The notes beneath the pieces were generated by a model. That model was given only the letters and a program-made list of their open reading frames with translations, did no database searches and had not been told where the DNA came from. Below are positions 56,251 to 64,000 of a stretch of DNA of 64,000 nucleotides, piece after piece. The position numbers were made by a program, and so were the translations under genes. Position 1 is the stretch's first letter; each line of letters opens with the position of its first letter. Origin of the DNA: Pseudomonas sp. Choline-02u-1 (GTDB lineage: Bacteria; Pseudomonadota; Gammaproteobacteria; Pseudomonadales; Pseudomonadaceae); NCBI RefSeq assembly GCF_002836515.1, contig NZ_PJBC01000013.1, positions 429,027-493,026 on the forward strand. Direction: 5' to 3'.

Positions 56251-57420
56251 CTACTGCGCCGCATTACGGGCATGCCGATAATCGCTCACCGCCTCGTACA
56301 CCGCTTTGCGCAAGCGATTGATCCCGCCAATTGGCCGATGCGCCTCGATGCCGAACCACGGATTGAACGACAGGTTGTCGCATTGCAGATTCAGCGCTGG
56401 CGTGTCGAAGTCCTGAGCCGGCAAAGTGATCCGCGCCACGGTTAAAAACGGCGCATCCTGCTCGCTCCACTCAATGCTGGTGTCTTCGATCGGCATGTAC
56501 TTGTTCGCATCCTGGCGCTGGATCTGCAAGACCAAACATGCTGGCATCCGATCCGTCGATAACTGCTGATTCAGTGCACCACGCAGGAAATTCGGCAGGT
56601 CGTGATTCTGTTTTGGCAAGGTGTAAGCCGGGCAACGACCCGTATCCGGCACAACGCGGAATTTCGCATTGGCCTCACCGAATTTGTAAGGCGATACGGA
56701 AAAGTACGTGGTCTCGGTCGGGCTGTCCGGCGGTGGTGACAAGGTGGCCAAGGCGATAAACAGATGGCGTACCTGCCAGGTGCGCGGATCCCAGGTGGGA
56801 AAAAACGCCATGACCTTCTTGCCGTCAGCCTGCGCCGCCACATTCTGACGGTACTCGGCGACATCACCTACAAAGAAGTTCGGATGACTGAACATCACGA
56901 AGTCCTGTTCACGCCGGTCACCGCTGTCACGGAGCAATTGCGTTCCCGGCACGTCAAGAAGCTTGATTGCCATCCCGCGCGCGTCGCGAATGCTGTCGAA
57001 TTGTGGATAAGCATTGCCGTTGGACAACCGGATCAGCGCTTGCCAGGTCTTGCCCGGCTCGCTGAACACACCTTGTCGCAGCGACTGCGCCAGTTCCGGT
57101 AACACCTGCACTTGCGCCTTCACGCAGCCATGCGCCTTGGCGTGGGCATCTCGCAGATAACGCGTGGGTTCACGGTGCTGGTCGACGATGCGCACTGCGG
57201 TTTGGATGACGTCTTGGGTCATCGCCGCTTCGCCTGCTGGAATCTGTTCCTGCGCCGACACCGGCCCGCGATGCTGCCAGGCAAACCACGCGGTGGTGAT
57301 GGCCCAGCCGAGCAGGGCGATGACCAGCAGGATCAGCAGAGTCTTGCCAAGCAAGCGCCCCAACCAGAGCCAGAAGCGCGCGAGTGGCGGCAGTTCTCTT
57401 TTGAATGTCGGCATGATCAT
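56251..57420 (-). CDS. Membrane-anchored catalase-like (SrpA family) protein
   Basis: The protein has 389 residues. After a basic N-terminus, a membrane helix (about 24-46: LGKTLLILLVIALLGWAITTAWFAW) anchors a periplasmic catalase-fold domain. It shares DAHAKAHGCVKAQVQVLP, QALIRLSNGNAYPQFDS, ARGMAIKLLDVPGTQ and the late FNPWFGIEAHRPIGGINRLRKAVYE with small catalase-like SrpA proteins. Classical disproportionation is not assured, since this branch may act as a peroxidase or lipid-oxidising enzyme. The start overlaps the stop of the upstream di-heme cytochrome (ATGA), so the two are made together. Confidence 0.87.
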   Translation of the reverse strand: MIMPTFKRELPPLARFWLWLGRLLGKTLLILLVIALLGWAITTAWFAWQHRGPVSAQEQIPAGEAAMTQDVIQTAVRIVDQHREPTRYLRDAHAKAHGCVKAQVQVLPELAQSLRQGVFSEPGKTWQALIRLSNGNAYPQFDSIRDARGMAIKLLDVPGTQLLRDSGDRREQDFVMFSHPNFFVGDVAEYRQNVAAQADGKKVMAFFPTWDPRTWQVRHLFIALATLSPPPDSPTETTYFSVSPYKFGEANAKFRVVPDTGRCPAYTLPKQNHDLPNFLRGALNQQLSTDRMPACLVLQIQRQDANKYMPIEDTSIEWSEQDAPFLTVARITLPAQDFDTPALNLQCDNLSFNPWFGIEAHRPIGGINRLRKAVYEAVSDYRHARNAAQ

Positions 57421-59237
57421 GGCAACTGCGCCTCCAGTGGTCCGCCCAATACTTTCAGGTATTCGAGCAGCGCCCAGCGCTCCTCGGGTTGCAGGAGGCG
57501 GCCGATCACTCCGTTGCCGCGTGCGCCGGCGCGAAATTCGTGGCCGCTGTTGTGGTTGCCGCTGATGTGCGTGTCGAACAGAAAACCGTTAGTGAAAGGT
57601 TCGGTGCGATATCCGAGATGCCGGGGGTCGTATTCGACCGTGCCTTTATAGAAGGTCGTCGCGCGCTCATCCTGCGGTGACAGCAACTGATAGATGCTCG
57701 GCACCGAGCCGTTGTGCAGAAACGGCGCAGTCGCCCACACACCAGCCAGCGGTCGAGCCTTGTAAGCGACTTTTTCGCGTACGCCGATCGGCAGGCCGAA
57801 CCCGTCCATGCGCGGTTTTTCTTCTGGCGTGATCTGCGCTTGGCGATAGGCACGGATTTCCACGAACGCAGTGACGTAAGCCAAGCCCTTGGCCACCGAC
57901 AGTTGGCTCAAATCGAGCGGCACTTCGGATTCGGGATGCAGCTTGACGTCCATCTTCTCCAGCTCTTTGACATCCCATTGCAGCGCGCTCAGGTCGAAAC
58001 GGTGGCTGGCGATGTTGTTGGCCGCGTTCGGATCGGTGCCGATCACGTCCACGGGCAGCATGTGCAAGTGCTGCACCCAGCGTTCACCCTCCCAGGATTG
58101 GCGCGGGACGTGGCAGCCGGCGCAGTTTTCGACGAACAGCGCGCGGCCCTTGGCGGCCAACGGCTTGTCGATCGCACCGAGCAGATTTTCCGGCCATGTT
58201 GGTGGCTTGAGCTGTTGCAAGATTTGTTCAATGGCGTGCAGATCGCGCACGCGCACGCTGGAAGGGTAGCGCTCGGCGCCTTGCAGCGGCTGACCGTTGC
58301 CGTCGAAGAAATTCAGCGTGGCACCGACGCCCAGCGCTTCGCCGATATTGCGCGCCATCGGCTGCTGTGCCGAGCCATTCCACTGCACCCATTCGAACGT
58401 CCACATGTCCCATAGCTGCGGATAATCTACCGGGGCATCGGCCACGCGGTAGTTGGCAGGGGAAATCGCGTCACCGAAGGTGGCGTTGGCAATTCGGCCG
58501 AACGCATCGGTGCGTCCCGGGCCTTCCTCGGTCGGATAGAGGCCGCGATGGGTGTCGTTCCAGGCGACTTTGACGAAAGTGTTCAGCGAGGTTTTGAAGT
58601 CTTTGCGCAGTTGTGCGTGGCGCGCGTCGTACTCGTCGGCGAGAACTCGGCGGGCGAAGCGCTCGAATTTCCAAGGGTTGTAATAAGTCGATACCAAACT
58701 GGCGACCAAGGCCTGTCCGAAACTGCCTCCGCGCAATGTCGGAACGCTGGACGGCAATACATGTTGCGCGGTGCCGCCATCGATGCGCACGGCCTGACCT
58801 TTAAAACGCAACTCGCCGGTGTGGCAAGCGGCGCAGGTGATATCCAGAAAGTGCTCGGAGGCGTTGCCTGGATTCTGGTGGCGGGCAAAACCTACCGGGA
58901 GATTGCCGGGGTTGTTCGCGCTGGCTTGCTGTAGCGGATCGACCAGGAAGCCGAAACGGGCGAGGTACTCAGGTGAGGCGAAGCGCTGCTCGGAGAAAGG
59001 CAATTCCAAGGCCTGGAACCACTCGTAACGCAGGCCTTTGACTTGCGTACCTTGCGGCGTGAAATAGTAGGTCTGCCGTTGCTGCTCGCTCCACTGATTT
59101 AGGTAAAGCACCTGTTGGGGCGGCGTGTAGAAGGGCAACTTAGGATTGGCGACGTAATAGACGATCACCGCAACGGCGATGACCGCCAGCACCATCACCA
59201 GACTGATAACGCGGGATAAGAGGCGCAAGTTAAACAT
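57417..59237 (-). CDS. Membrane-anchored di-heme c-type cytochrome (peroxidase/RoxA-like)
   Basis: The protein has 606 residues. An N-terminal helix (about 10-29) anchors a periplasmic protein with two heme c motifs, CAACH (Cys135, Cys138, His139) and CAGCH (Cys372, Cys375, His376). Between and after them are LPSSVPTLRGGSFGQ, MWTFEWVQWNGSAQQPMARNIGEALGV and WATAPFLHNGSVPSIYQLL. The last is shared by di-heme peroxidases and by RoxA-type oxygenases. It is longer than standard cytochrome c peroxidase (about 320-350). The reaction is uncertain. It is coupled to the catalase-like gene downstream. Confidence 0.87.
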   Translation of the reverse strand: MFNLRLLSRVISLVMVLAVIAVAVIVYYVANPKLPFYTPPQQVLYLNQWSEQQRQTYYFTPQGTQVKGLRYEWFQALELPFSEQRFASPEYLARFGFLVDPLQQASANNPGNLPVGFARHQNPGNASEHFLDITCAACHTGELRFKGQAVRIDGGTAQHVLPSSVPTLRGGSFGQALVASLVSTYYNPWKFERFARRVLADEYDARHAQLRKDFKTSLNTFVKVAWNDTHRGLYPTEEGPGRTDAFGRIANATFGDAISPANYRVADAPVDYPQLWDMWTFEWVQWNGSAQQPMARNIGEALGVGATLNFFDGNGQPLQGAERYPSSVRVRDLHAIEQILQQLKPPTWPENLLGAIDKPLAAKGRALFVENCAGCHVPRQSWEGERWVQHLHMLPVDVIGTDPNAANNIASHRFDLSALQWDVKELEKMDVKLHPESEVPLDLSQLSVAKGLAYVTAFVEIRAYRQAQITPEEKPRMDGFGLPIGVREKVAYKARPLAGVWATAPFLHNGSVPSIYQLLSPQDERATTFYKGTVEYDPRHLGYRTEPFTNGFLFDTHISGNHNSGHEFRAGARGNGVIGRLLQPEERWALLEYLKVLGGPLEAQLP

Positions 59238-59497
59238 CCTTGTCGAATTGTTGCGCTGTTATGCCTGAGCGGCGCTGGCTGGGCAAGTGGCCATTACGCC
59301 AGGCGCTGGGGCAAGCGCCAATGATGCTTGTCGTCCATGGATGACAGAAGCTTCATCCAGCCGTTGCCTAAATGCGTTTTAATCCCTGAACTTATCGGAA
59401 GATTCCTGCTCTCATGCCGGTAGCCATTGGTCGTGGCGGCCTGATAAGCTCGCGGCTTTACTCGATTGCCCATTCGGCGCATGAACAAGGAAATAGC

Positions 59498-60214
59498 ATG
59501 AAACAGCATCGGTTGGCGGCGGCGGTAGCCCTGGTTAGCCTGGTACTCGCGGGTTGTGACTCGCAGACCAGCGTAGAGCTGAAAACCCCGGCGCAAAAAG
59601 CTTCCTACGGCATCGGCCTGAACATGGGCAAAAGCCTTGCCCAGGAAGGCATGGATGATCTGGACTCCAAAGCGGTAGCCCAGGGCATCGAAGATGCCGT
59701 TGGCAAGAAAGAACAGAAGCTGAAAGATGAAGAGCTGGTCGAAGCCTTCGCCTCGCTGCAAAAGCGTGCTGAAGAGCGCATGGCCAAGATGAGCGAAGAG
59801 TCGGCAGCCGCTGGCAAGAAATTCCTCGAAGAAAACGGCAAGAAGGCTGGGGTAACCACTACCGCGTCCGGCCTGCAGTACGAAGTAGTGAAGAAGGCCG
59901 ATGGCGCCCAGCCCAAGCCGACCGACGTCGTTACTGTTCACTACACCGGCAAGCTGACTAACGGCACCGTATTCGACAGCTCCGTGGAGCGCGGCAGCCC
60001 GATCGATCTGCCCGTCAGCGGCGTGATTCCGGGTTGGGTTGAAGGTCTGCAACTGATGCACGTTGGTGAGAAGTACAAACTGTACATCCCTAGCGATTTG
60101 GCGTACGGCGCTCAGTCGCCAAGCCCGGCGATCCCGGCCAATTCGGTTCTGGTTTTTGACCTGGAGCTGCTGGCCATCAAGGATCCAGCCAAAGAAGACG
60201 CCGCAGCCAAGTAA
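59498..60214 (+). CDS. FKBP-type peptidyl-prolyl isomerase lipoprotein
   Basis: The protein has 238 residues. The signal peptide ends VSLVLAGC (Cys20), giving an outer-membrane or periplasmic lipoprotein. The N-terminal dimerisation domain (about 30-118) is the FkpA/FklB type (ASYGIGLNMGKSLAQEGMDDLD). The C-terminal FKBP domain (about 125-232) has VTVHYTGKLTNGTVFDSSVERGSPIDLPVSGVIPGWVEGLQLM and YKLYIPSDLAYGAQSPSPAIPANS. It helps fold envelope proteins. The ATG has AAGGAAA upstream; a longer in-frame start would hide the signal peptide. Confidence 0.93.
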   Translation: MKQHRLAAAVALVSLVLAGCDSQTSVELKTPAQKASYGIGLNMGKSLAQEGMDDLDSKAVAQGIEDAVGKKEQKLKDEELVEAFASLQKRAEERMAKMSEESAAAGKKFLEENGKKAGVTTTASGLQYEVVKKADGAQPKPTDVVTVHYTGKLTNGTVFDSSVERGSPIDLPVSGVIPGWVEGLQLMHVGEKYKLYIPSDLAYGAQSPSPAIPANSVLVFDLELLAIKDPAKEDAAAK

Positions 60215-60230
60215 CACGCAGCGGCTCGAA

Positions 60231-60262
60231 AACAACGCCTCGCTTATGCGGGGCGTTGTTGC
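60231..60262 (+). terminator. Probable terminator after the FKBP gene
   Basis: AACAACGCCTCGC, loop TTAT and GCGGGGCGTTGTT pair with one wobble. The following T tract is weak. Confidence 0.6.
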
Positions 60263-60462
60263 ATCTGGAGGTTGGCAAGGGTAAACAGAGCGAACTGACG
60301 CCGTTCAACACAGTCATAGCTTTGAGGCCGCCCGCGCTAGACGCCCTGAGCCGCCAAGTCAATGAAATATTGGGCTTTTTTATGTGAGTAAAAAACGCCC
60401 GATCTGAGCGCAGCCCTTATGAAACGGGGCTCTCAGCGCTGAAATGCAGCTCTGTTCACAAG

Positions 60463-60487
60463 GTTATCCACAATTTGTGTGGATAAC
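60463..60487. promoter_or_regulatory. Two perfect DnaA boxes, head to head
   Basis: TTATCCACA (60464-60472) and TGTGGATAA (60478-60486) are both exact consensus DnaA boxes in inverted orientation, inside the longer palindrome GTTATCCACA-ATTTG-TGTGGATAAC. The pair lies 20 bases before the YkvA gene, so DnaA could control it. Confidence 0.65.
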
Positions 60488-60506
60488 ATTTCAACGGGAA
60501 GAATAG

Positions 60507-60962
60507 ATGAAAGCTCCGTGGAATTTCGCTCGATTCCTGCCCTTGGCCGGTCGCCTTCTGGCCCGTGGACGGCTGCCTACTTTGCTGTTTGCCGTGGCCA
60601 GCAAAGGCGCCGCGCAAGGCAATCGTCTCGGCAAACTCAAAGATGATTTGCGCTTGCTGCAGTCGCTGTGCCTGGCCTACTGGCGCGGCGAATACCGGGC
60701 GATCAGTGCCAAGTCGCTGATCTCGGTGGTGGCCGGGCTGATGTATTTCCTCAGCCCTGTGGATGCGATTCCTGACTTCATCCCCATGTTCGGCATGCTC
60801 GATGACATCGCGGTTCTCGCCTGGCTGATGAAAACTCTCGACGACGAGCTCAACGCCTTCCGCCTGTGGCGCAAGCGCCAGCAACCGGAGAAGCTGGCGG
60901 TGGTCGAACGCCTGCCCGATACCCCCGAGCAGCTGCAACTGCAGGGCCCGAAAAAGCCTTGA
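60507..60962 (+). CDS. YkvA/DUF1232 family membrane protein
   Basis: The 151-residue protein has the DUF1232 signature SLISVVAGLMYFLSPVDAIPDFIPMFGMLDDIAVLAWLMK, in which a membrane helix is followed by DxIPDxxP. A basic N-terminal region precedes it. The function is unknown; members are small inner-membrane proteins. The ATG follows GGGAAGAATAG. Two DnaA boxes lie directly upstream, which would tie its expression to the replication initiator. Confidence 0.85.
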   Translation: MKAPWNFARFLPLAGRLLARGRLPTLLFAVASKGAAQGNRLGKLKDDLRLLQSLCLAYWRGEYRAISAKSLISVVAGLMYFLSPVDAIPDFIPMFGMLDDIAVLAWLMKTLDDELNAFRLWRKRQQPEKLAVVERLPDTPEQLQLQGPKKP

Positions 60963-61074
60963 CCGATAAAGACTGCCTGTAGATAGATACCCCCCGCGAC
61001 CTTGGCCGCTGTTAGGATTACACTTCTAGGGAAAAGTGCCGACTCGCTAAGTGTTGTTGTCCTACGGGGTAGTC

Positions 61075-61416
61075 ATGGATATTCAGATAATTGCACGCGA
61101 TGGCGAACCCGAATACGCGGTTCTGCCGTGGGCTCAATATCAGGCTCTACTGAAAGCAGCAGGGATCAACGCAACACCGGCGCAGCAGCCTGCAGCGCCG
61201 CTCGCCGCCGCACCGGAGCCGATTCTTCCGGGTCTGGATCAATTACGCAGTTTGCGCGAAGGGAAGGGCATCGCCATCGAGGCGCTCGCCCGCACGGTAG
61301 GCATCAGCCCGTCTTATCTGGCCATGATCGAAAGTGGTGAGCGTCAGCCCGACGCCGCGATTCGCCGCAGCCTGGCCTGGGAACTGACGGTGCCAGGTTG
61401 GAGGGACGAATCGTGA
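61075..61416 (+). CDS. XRE-family helix-turn-helix protein
   Basis: The protein has 113 residues. The N-terminal part (MDIQIIARDGEPEYAVLPWAQYQALL) resembles the N-terminus of Phd/YefM-type antitoxins. A Pro/Ala-rich linker follows, then a helix-turn-helix of the XRE/Cro type (LDQLRSLREGKGIAIEALARTVGISPSYLAMIESGERQPDAAIRRSLAWEL). It likely binds its own promoter. The stop overlaps the GTG start of the next gene (GTGA), and the following gene also starts with GTG, so three genes form one tightly coupled operon. A toxin role for the partner is not shown. Confidence 0.82.
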   Translation: MDIQIIARDGEPEYAVLPWAQYQALLKAAGINATPAQQPAAPLAAAPEPILPGLDQLRSLREGKGIAIEALARTVGISPSYLAMIESGERQPDAAIRRSLAWELTVPGWRDES

Positions 61417-61784
61417 GCGTACGCATCAGCCGTCAACATTGGGATGGATTGCTGGGGGAACTGGACCAGGCGCGCCGTCAGCGCCATCTTCTGACCTATC
61501 GAGCCTTGCTTGAGCGTTTGCAGCTGCCGACGCCGGCGATGCAGACGCTGACGGCTGCGCTTGAGCATCTGGCCGCACTGGATGCGAGAGCCGAGCAGCC
61601 GTTGCGCAGTTCGCTGGTCATCAGTCAGGGCGCCAGCCGTTTGCCGCGTACCGGTTTTTTTGAATGTGTCGAGCGCCTGGGACGCTTTTCCGGGCCGTCG
61701 GATGGCGTCGCGGCGGCGTCCTGGCATGCGTCGGAAGTGGTGCGCGTCTTCGAGTACGAGTACCCGGAATCGGCGGAGGCCTGA
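61413..61784 (+). CDS. Conserved hypothetical protein, coupled to the XRE gene
   Basis: This 123-residue protein starts at GTG overlapping the XRE stop: MSVRISRQHWDGLLGELDQARRQRHLLTYRALLERL. The helical first half resembles a small helical-bundle domain. The second half, SSLVISQGASRLPRTGFFECVERLGRF, then VFEYEYPESAEA, is more beta-like. GGAGG lies 8 bases before the GTG. A longer in-frame TTG start would overlap the XRE gene more deeply. I recognise no family. Its position suggests it works with the regulator. Confidence 0.72.
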   Translation: MSVRISRQHWDGLLGELDQARRQRHLLTYRALLERLQLPTPAMQTLTAALEHLAALDARAEQPLRSSLVISQGASRLPRTGFFECVERLGRFSGPSDGVAAASWHASEVVRVFEYEYPESAEA

Positions 61785-62192
61785 GTGTTTCTGCGCCTCA
61801 AGGCGCGGGCCGGCTACTGGCTGGCCCGCAGGTTGTTTCATTGGTCGTGGTTCGTCCGCCAGCCGCGTGGTTGGCGCTGGCTCGAAGGCCAGTTTGCGCG
61901 CATGGCCAACCTCGGCGATGTCGGTGCGCAAAGCTTTTATGGACACATCCTGGCCTTTCGTGGCGTTGGGCTGGGCGCACGTGAAGAAGGCGTGCGTTTA
62001 CTGCGTCTGGCCGCGTTGGCCGGCGATGGTAAAGCGGCCTATCAAGTCGGCGTGATCAGCCTCGCCGGTACGCCGAGCAAAGCGCCGGATACCGCTGAAG
62101 CCGCTCGTTGGTGGAGCATGGCTGCCAAGGCCGGTCACCCGTTGGCCGAGCTGAAGCTGCAACAGCTGAAGGCTGGTGATTCAACGCATTAA
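61785..62192 (+). CDS. Sel1-repeat protein
   Basis: The protein has 135 residues with two Sel1-type repeats (LGAREEGVRLLRLAALAGDGKAAYQVGVISLAG, then PDTAEAARWWSMAAKAGHPLAELKLQ). These follow a basic, Trp-rich N-terminus (RRLFHWSWFVRQPRGWRWLEGQF). Sel1 repeats mediate protein contacts. It starts at GTG directly after the upstream TGA, with GGAGG five bases before, making it the third gene of the coupled operon. A strong hairpin follows the stop. Confidence 0.85.
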   Translation: MFLRLKARAGYWLARRLFHWSWFVRQPRGWRWLEGQFARMANLGDVGAQSFYGHILAFRGVGLGAREEGVRLLRLAALAGDGKAAYQVGVISLAGTPSKAPDTAEAARWWSMAAKAGHPLAELKLQQLKAGDSTH

Positions 62193-62214
62193 TTGCATGT
62201 ATGGCTTTTAAATC

Positions 62215-62255
62215 AAACGCGGCGTGAGGTTTCCTCACGCCGCGTTTGCGTTTCT
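62215..62255 (+). terminator. Terminator after the Sel1 gene
   Basis: A perfect 15-bp stem AAACGCGGCGTGAGG / CCTCACGCCGCGTTT with loop TTT is followed by GCGTTTCTG. The following 140 bases, to the Rhs leader, show no other gene. Confidence 0.85.
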
Positions 62256-62384
62256 GTCTGTATTTTTTTCGGTGGATGTTGGGTTGCAGATTATTCCTAC
62301 ATCCTTTGCCTACTCGCCTGACTTCTTTCTTATTTGATCCCCCGCACAGTTCCCGCGACTCATTTCTTGCGCGAGGGACCGCTC

Positions 62385-62432
62385 ATGTTTCAACCCGTTT
62401 TTCAGCTCATCTTGTCTGCCCGCGTGTGTTGA
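62385..62432 (+). CDS. 15-residue leader ORF before the Rhs gene
   Basis: MFQPVFQLILSARVC, ending in a TGA that shares its last base with the ATG of the Rhs frame. It is preceded by GCGAGGGACCGCTC, a good ribosome site. It may only couple translation, or it may be a remnant of an older start. Its biological role is not established. Confidence 0.45.
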   Translation: MFQPVFQLILSARVC

Positions 62433-64000
62433 TGGAAGCCATCGCTCGCATCGAGCAGGAGCTCGACAGCTTTCCGCAAACACTCAATCTCTACCGCAAA
62501 CAGCTCGATCACTGGATCAGTCGCGCAGCCGACCAGGTCAGCGACGCGGCGGACCTGTCGTCGCTGGTGGGCATGGAGCGGATCATCCGCTTCGGCGACC
62601 GCAGTACGGCGGTCAGCAGCAGCGACGAAGAATTTTCCTCCAGCGTCGTGCAGTGCCAGCAGGGCGGGCTGATGCAGATCGAGAGCAAATTCGAGTCTGT
62701 CTACGATATTCCGCTGGGCAACATTTCCGTCGATGTGGTCGACGTGGATAGCGGCAAGACCAGCCCGGTCACCCTTGATCATCAGGGCAGGGGTGAATTC
62801 AGAGGCGAAGAGGGCAAGTTCTACCGCGTTCTGGTGCACAGCGCAGTCACCCCCAATCAAGTCGAGAAGCTGTTCCAATCCTACGACGGTTTGACCGGCA
62901 AACTAGAAGGCTGGCTGCGTAGCGAATGGCAGGACTTTAAGCCGCAGTGGTCACAGTCGGTGGCCACTGCGGCCAGCAACGGCATGCTCGCCGGCAGTTG
63001 GGCAGCCATCGAGGGGGTATGGGACAGCCTCGGTCTGCTGTCGGAAATTCTCCAGGACCCTGGCAAATTTGCCGAGCGTCTGGGCAGCGGCGCAGCTGAC
63101 CTGATCGAGCTGGCACAGATCGCGCCGGATCTCATGGAAAAGCTGCAGTTGCTGGTCAGTGACGAGGCGGCGATGTGCTTGCTGTTACGGTCGGCGAGCC
63201 TGTGGCTGGACATGCTGGCGCCCAGCGAGATTGCCGGCAAGTCCGCTGAAGTGGCGTCGATGATGATCGTGCAATTGATCATCGATGTGCTGATCAGCGT
63301 GGTGCTGACCTTTGTCGGAGCGGGTGCGGGGATCGCTTATCTGACGCTGCGTCTGGCTGACCGAGCAGCGCAGTTGTTTAACGTCGCCAAGCGTCTGGTC
63401 AAGGCGCTGTTTGGCATCGTCAGCACATTTATTGAATACGTCGACCACTACAAAGCCGTTGCCGCGCGGGGCATCGCCGCCGGGGTGAAAAACGGCCGGA
63501 TGCAATTGCGTTGGAGCGCTAAGCGCAACGCTTTGTTGAAGAAAGATGAGCCCCACGACGACGTCCCCGACCAGTCGAAAAAACCCAACGGCGACCCCGC
63601 CGACTGCGTACCCAAAACTTGCAAAAACGGCTGTCCGGTGTCGATGGTCACCGGCGAAGAACTGCTGACGCTCACCGATGCGGTGCTCGACGGCGTGTTG
63701 CCCTTCGAGTTCACCCGCTTGTATCGCAGCAGTGCCGTCGAAATCGACATCGGCCTGGGTTTCGGCTGGAGCCATACGTTGGCGCATCGGCTCGCCTTCG
63801 ACGGCGATGGCGTGATCTGGATCGACCACGAGAACCGCCGCACGCGCTTTCCCCTGCCCGATGTCGCGCGTCCGGCGATCCACAACAGCCTGTCGCGGGC
63901 GGCGATTTTTCTCGGCGATGAGCCGGAAGAACTGATTCTCGCGCTGGCCGGGGAAAATGCGCGGTTCTATCACTTTCGCGCCGGCCGGCTGACGGCGATC
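62432..64000 (+). CDS. Rhs-family protein, N-terminal part (runs off the right edge)
   Basis: 523 codons are visible without a stop. The N-terminal domain (about 1-270) starts MEAIARIEQELDSFPQTLNLYRK and has no PAAR motif that I can see. A hydrophobic segment at about 277-308 (MMIVQLIIDVLISVVLTFVGAGAGIAYL) may be a pore or membrane hairpin. A Cys-rich turn (DCVPKTCKNGCPV) comes near 393-405. The DUF6531-type start of the Rhs core follows (SMVTGEELLTLTDAVLDGVLPFEFTRLYRSSAVEI). Proteins of this shape deliver polymorphic toxins, often by type VI secretion. The variable toxic tip and any immunity gene are beyond the window. Confidence 0.85.
   Translation, partial: MEAIARIEQELDSFPQTLNLYRKQLDHWISRAADQVSDAADLSSLVGMERIIRFGDRSTAVSSSDEEFSSSVVQCQQGGLMQIESKFESVYDIPLGNISVDVVDVDSGKTSPVTLDHQGRGEFRGEEGKFYRVLVHSAVTPNQVEKLFQSYDGLTGKLEGWLRSEWQDFKPQWSQSVATAASNGMLAGSWAAIEGVWDSLGLLSEILQDPGKFAERLGSGAADLIELAQIAPDLMEKLQLLVSDEAAMCLLLRSASLWLDMLAPSEIAGKSAEVASMMIVQLIIDVLISVVLTFVGAGAGIAYLTLRLADRAAQLFNVAKRLVKALFGIVSTFIEYVDHYKAVAARGIAAGVKNGRMQLRWSAKRNALLKKDEPHDDVPDQSKKPNGDPADCVPKTCKNGCPVSMVTGEELLTLTDAVLDGVLPFEFTRLYRSSAVEIDIGLGFGWSHTLAHRLAFDGDGVIWIDHENRRTRFPLPDVARPAIHNSLSRAAIFLGDEPEELILALAGENARFYHFRAGRLTAI

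Overview
The window is a 64 kb piece of a Pseudomonas chromosome, most likely from the P. fluorescens group. The evidence is the sucAB-lpd-sucCD order, a riboswitch-led cobO-cobB-bluB-cbiB-cobC-cobQ-cobU-cobT-cobC-cobS operon, an SLC5-type hybrid kinase of the CrbS/MxtR kind, and many copies of the GTGGGAGC...GCTCGCGAA palindromic repeat (REP/REPIN) together with a second hairpin family (TGTAGGAGCTGC...GCGATCTTTTG). No phage, insertion sequence, integrase or CRISPR array was seen. Nearly all of it is core genome with small accessory edges.

Layout. 1-6.1 kb: the 2-oxoglutarate dehydrogenase and succinyl-CoA synthetase block of the TCA cycle, closed by a strong terminator. 6.4-13.4 kb: branched-chain amino-acid uptake (brnQ), two small membrane proteins, a small lipoprotein with a possible AlgU promoter, two coupled hotdog thioesterases, the chaperone htpG and a dienelactone hydrolase. 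13.4-20.3 kb: pirin and OsmC-type stress proteins, an exported amidohydrolase, a chemoreceptor, and the purM-purN operon with a DUF3108 gene. 20.6-25.3 kb: a DUF2066 protein, a PerM/AI-2E transporter, hda (control of DnaA) and two adjacent NlpC/P60 lipoprotein hydrolases. 25.4-27.3 kb: a lipoprotein sugar dehydrogenase and an unknown gene, both leftward.

27.5-36.8 kb: a cobalamin riboswitch and ten cobalamin genes, mostly joined by 4-base stop/start overlaps. They amidate, adenosylate, attach the aminopropanol arm, make the lower ligand 5,6-dimethylbenzimidazole and join the nucleotide loop. A REPIN has become the 3' end of cobB, and another lies between cobQ and cobU. 36.9-41.8 kb: a MarR regulator with two matching palindromic operators, an MFS exporter with a 40-residue membrane protein coupled to it, a glutathione peroxidase, a FadL-type porin and two lineage-specific proteins. 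41.8-42.7 kb is a 0.9 kb stretch without a recognisable gene. 42.7-48.5 kb: a small Sel1-like protein, rmuC, a composite repeat block and the hybrid sensor kinase.

48.7-56.2 kb: the C-terminal half of an MFS gene cut at a repeat, a cupin, a TDT-family exporter, an MFS-acyltransferase fusion, sugE behind a guanidine-II (mini-ykkC) riboswitch, a BASS-family symporter, rdgC, and a duplicated tRNA-Val/tRNA-Asp pair. 56.2-62.2 kb: a membrane-anchored catalase-like protein coupled to a di-heme cytochrome, an FKBP lipoprotein, a YkvA protein preceded by two inverted DnaA boxes, and an XRE/unknown/Sel1 operon. From 62.4 kb to the edge lies the N-terminal part of a large Rhs protein whose variable tip is outside the window. 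I found no system I can call wholly new. The best leads are the REPIN-derived CobB tail, the two-site MarR circuit, the Rhs locus with its 15-codon leader, the DnaA-box pairs and the unexplained 41.8-42.7 kb region.
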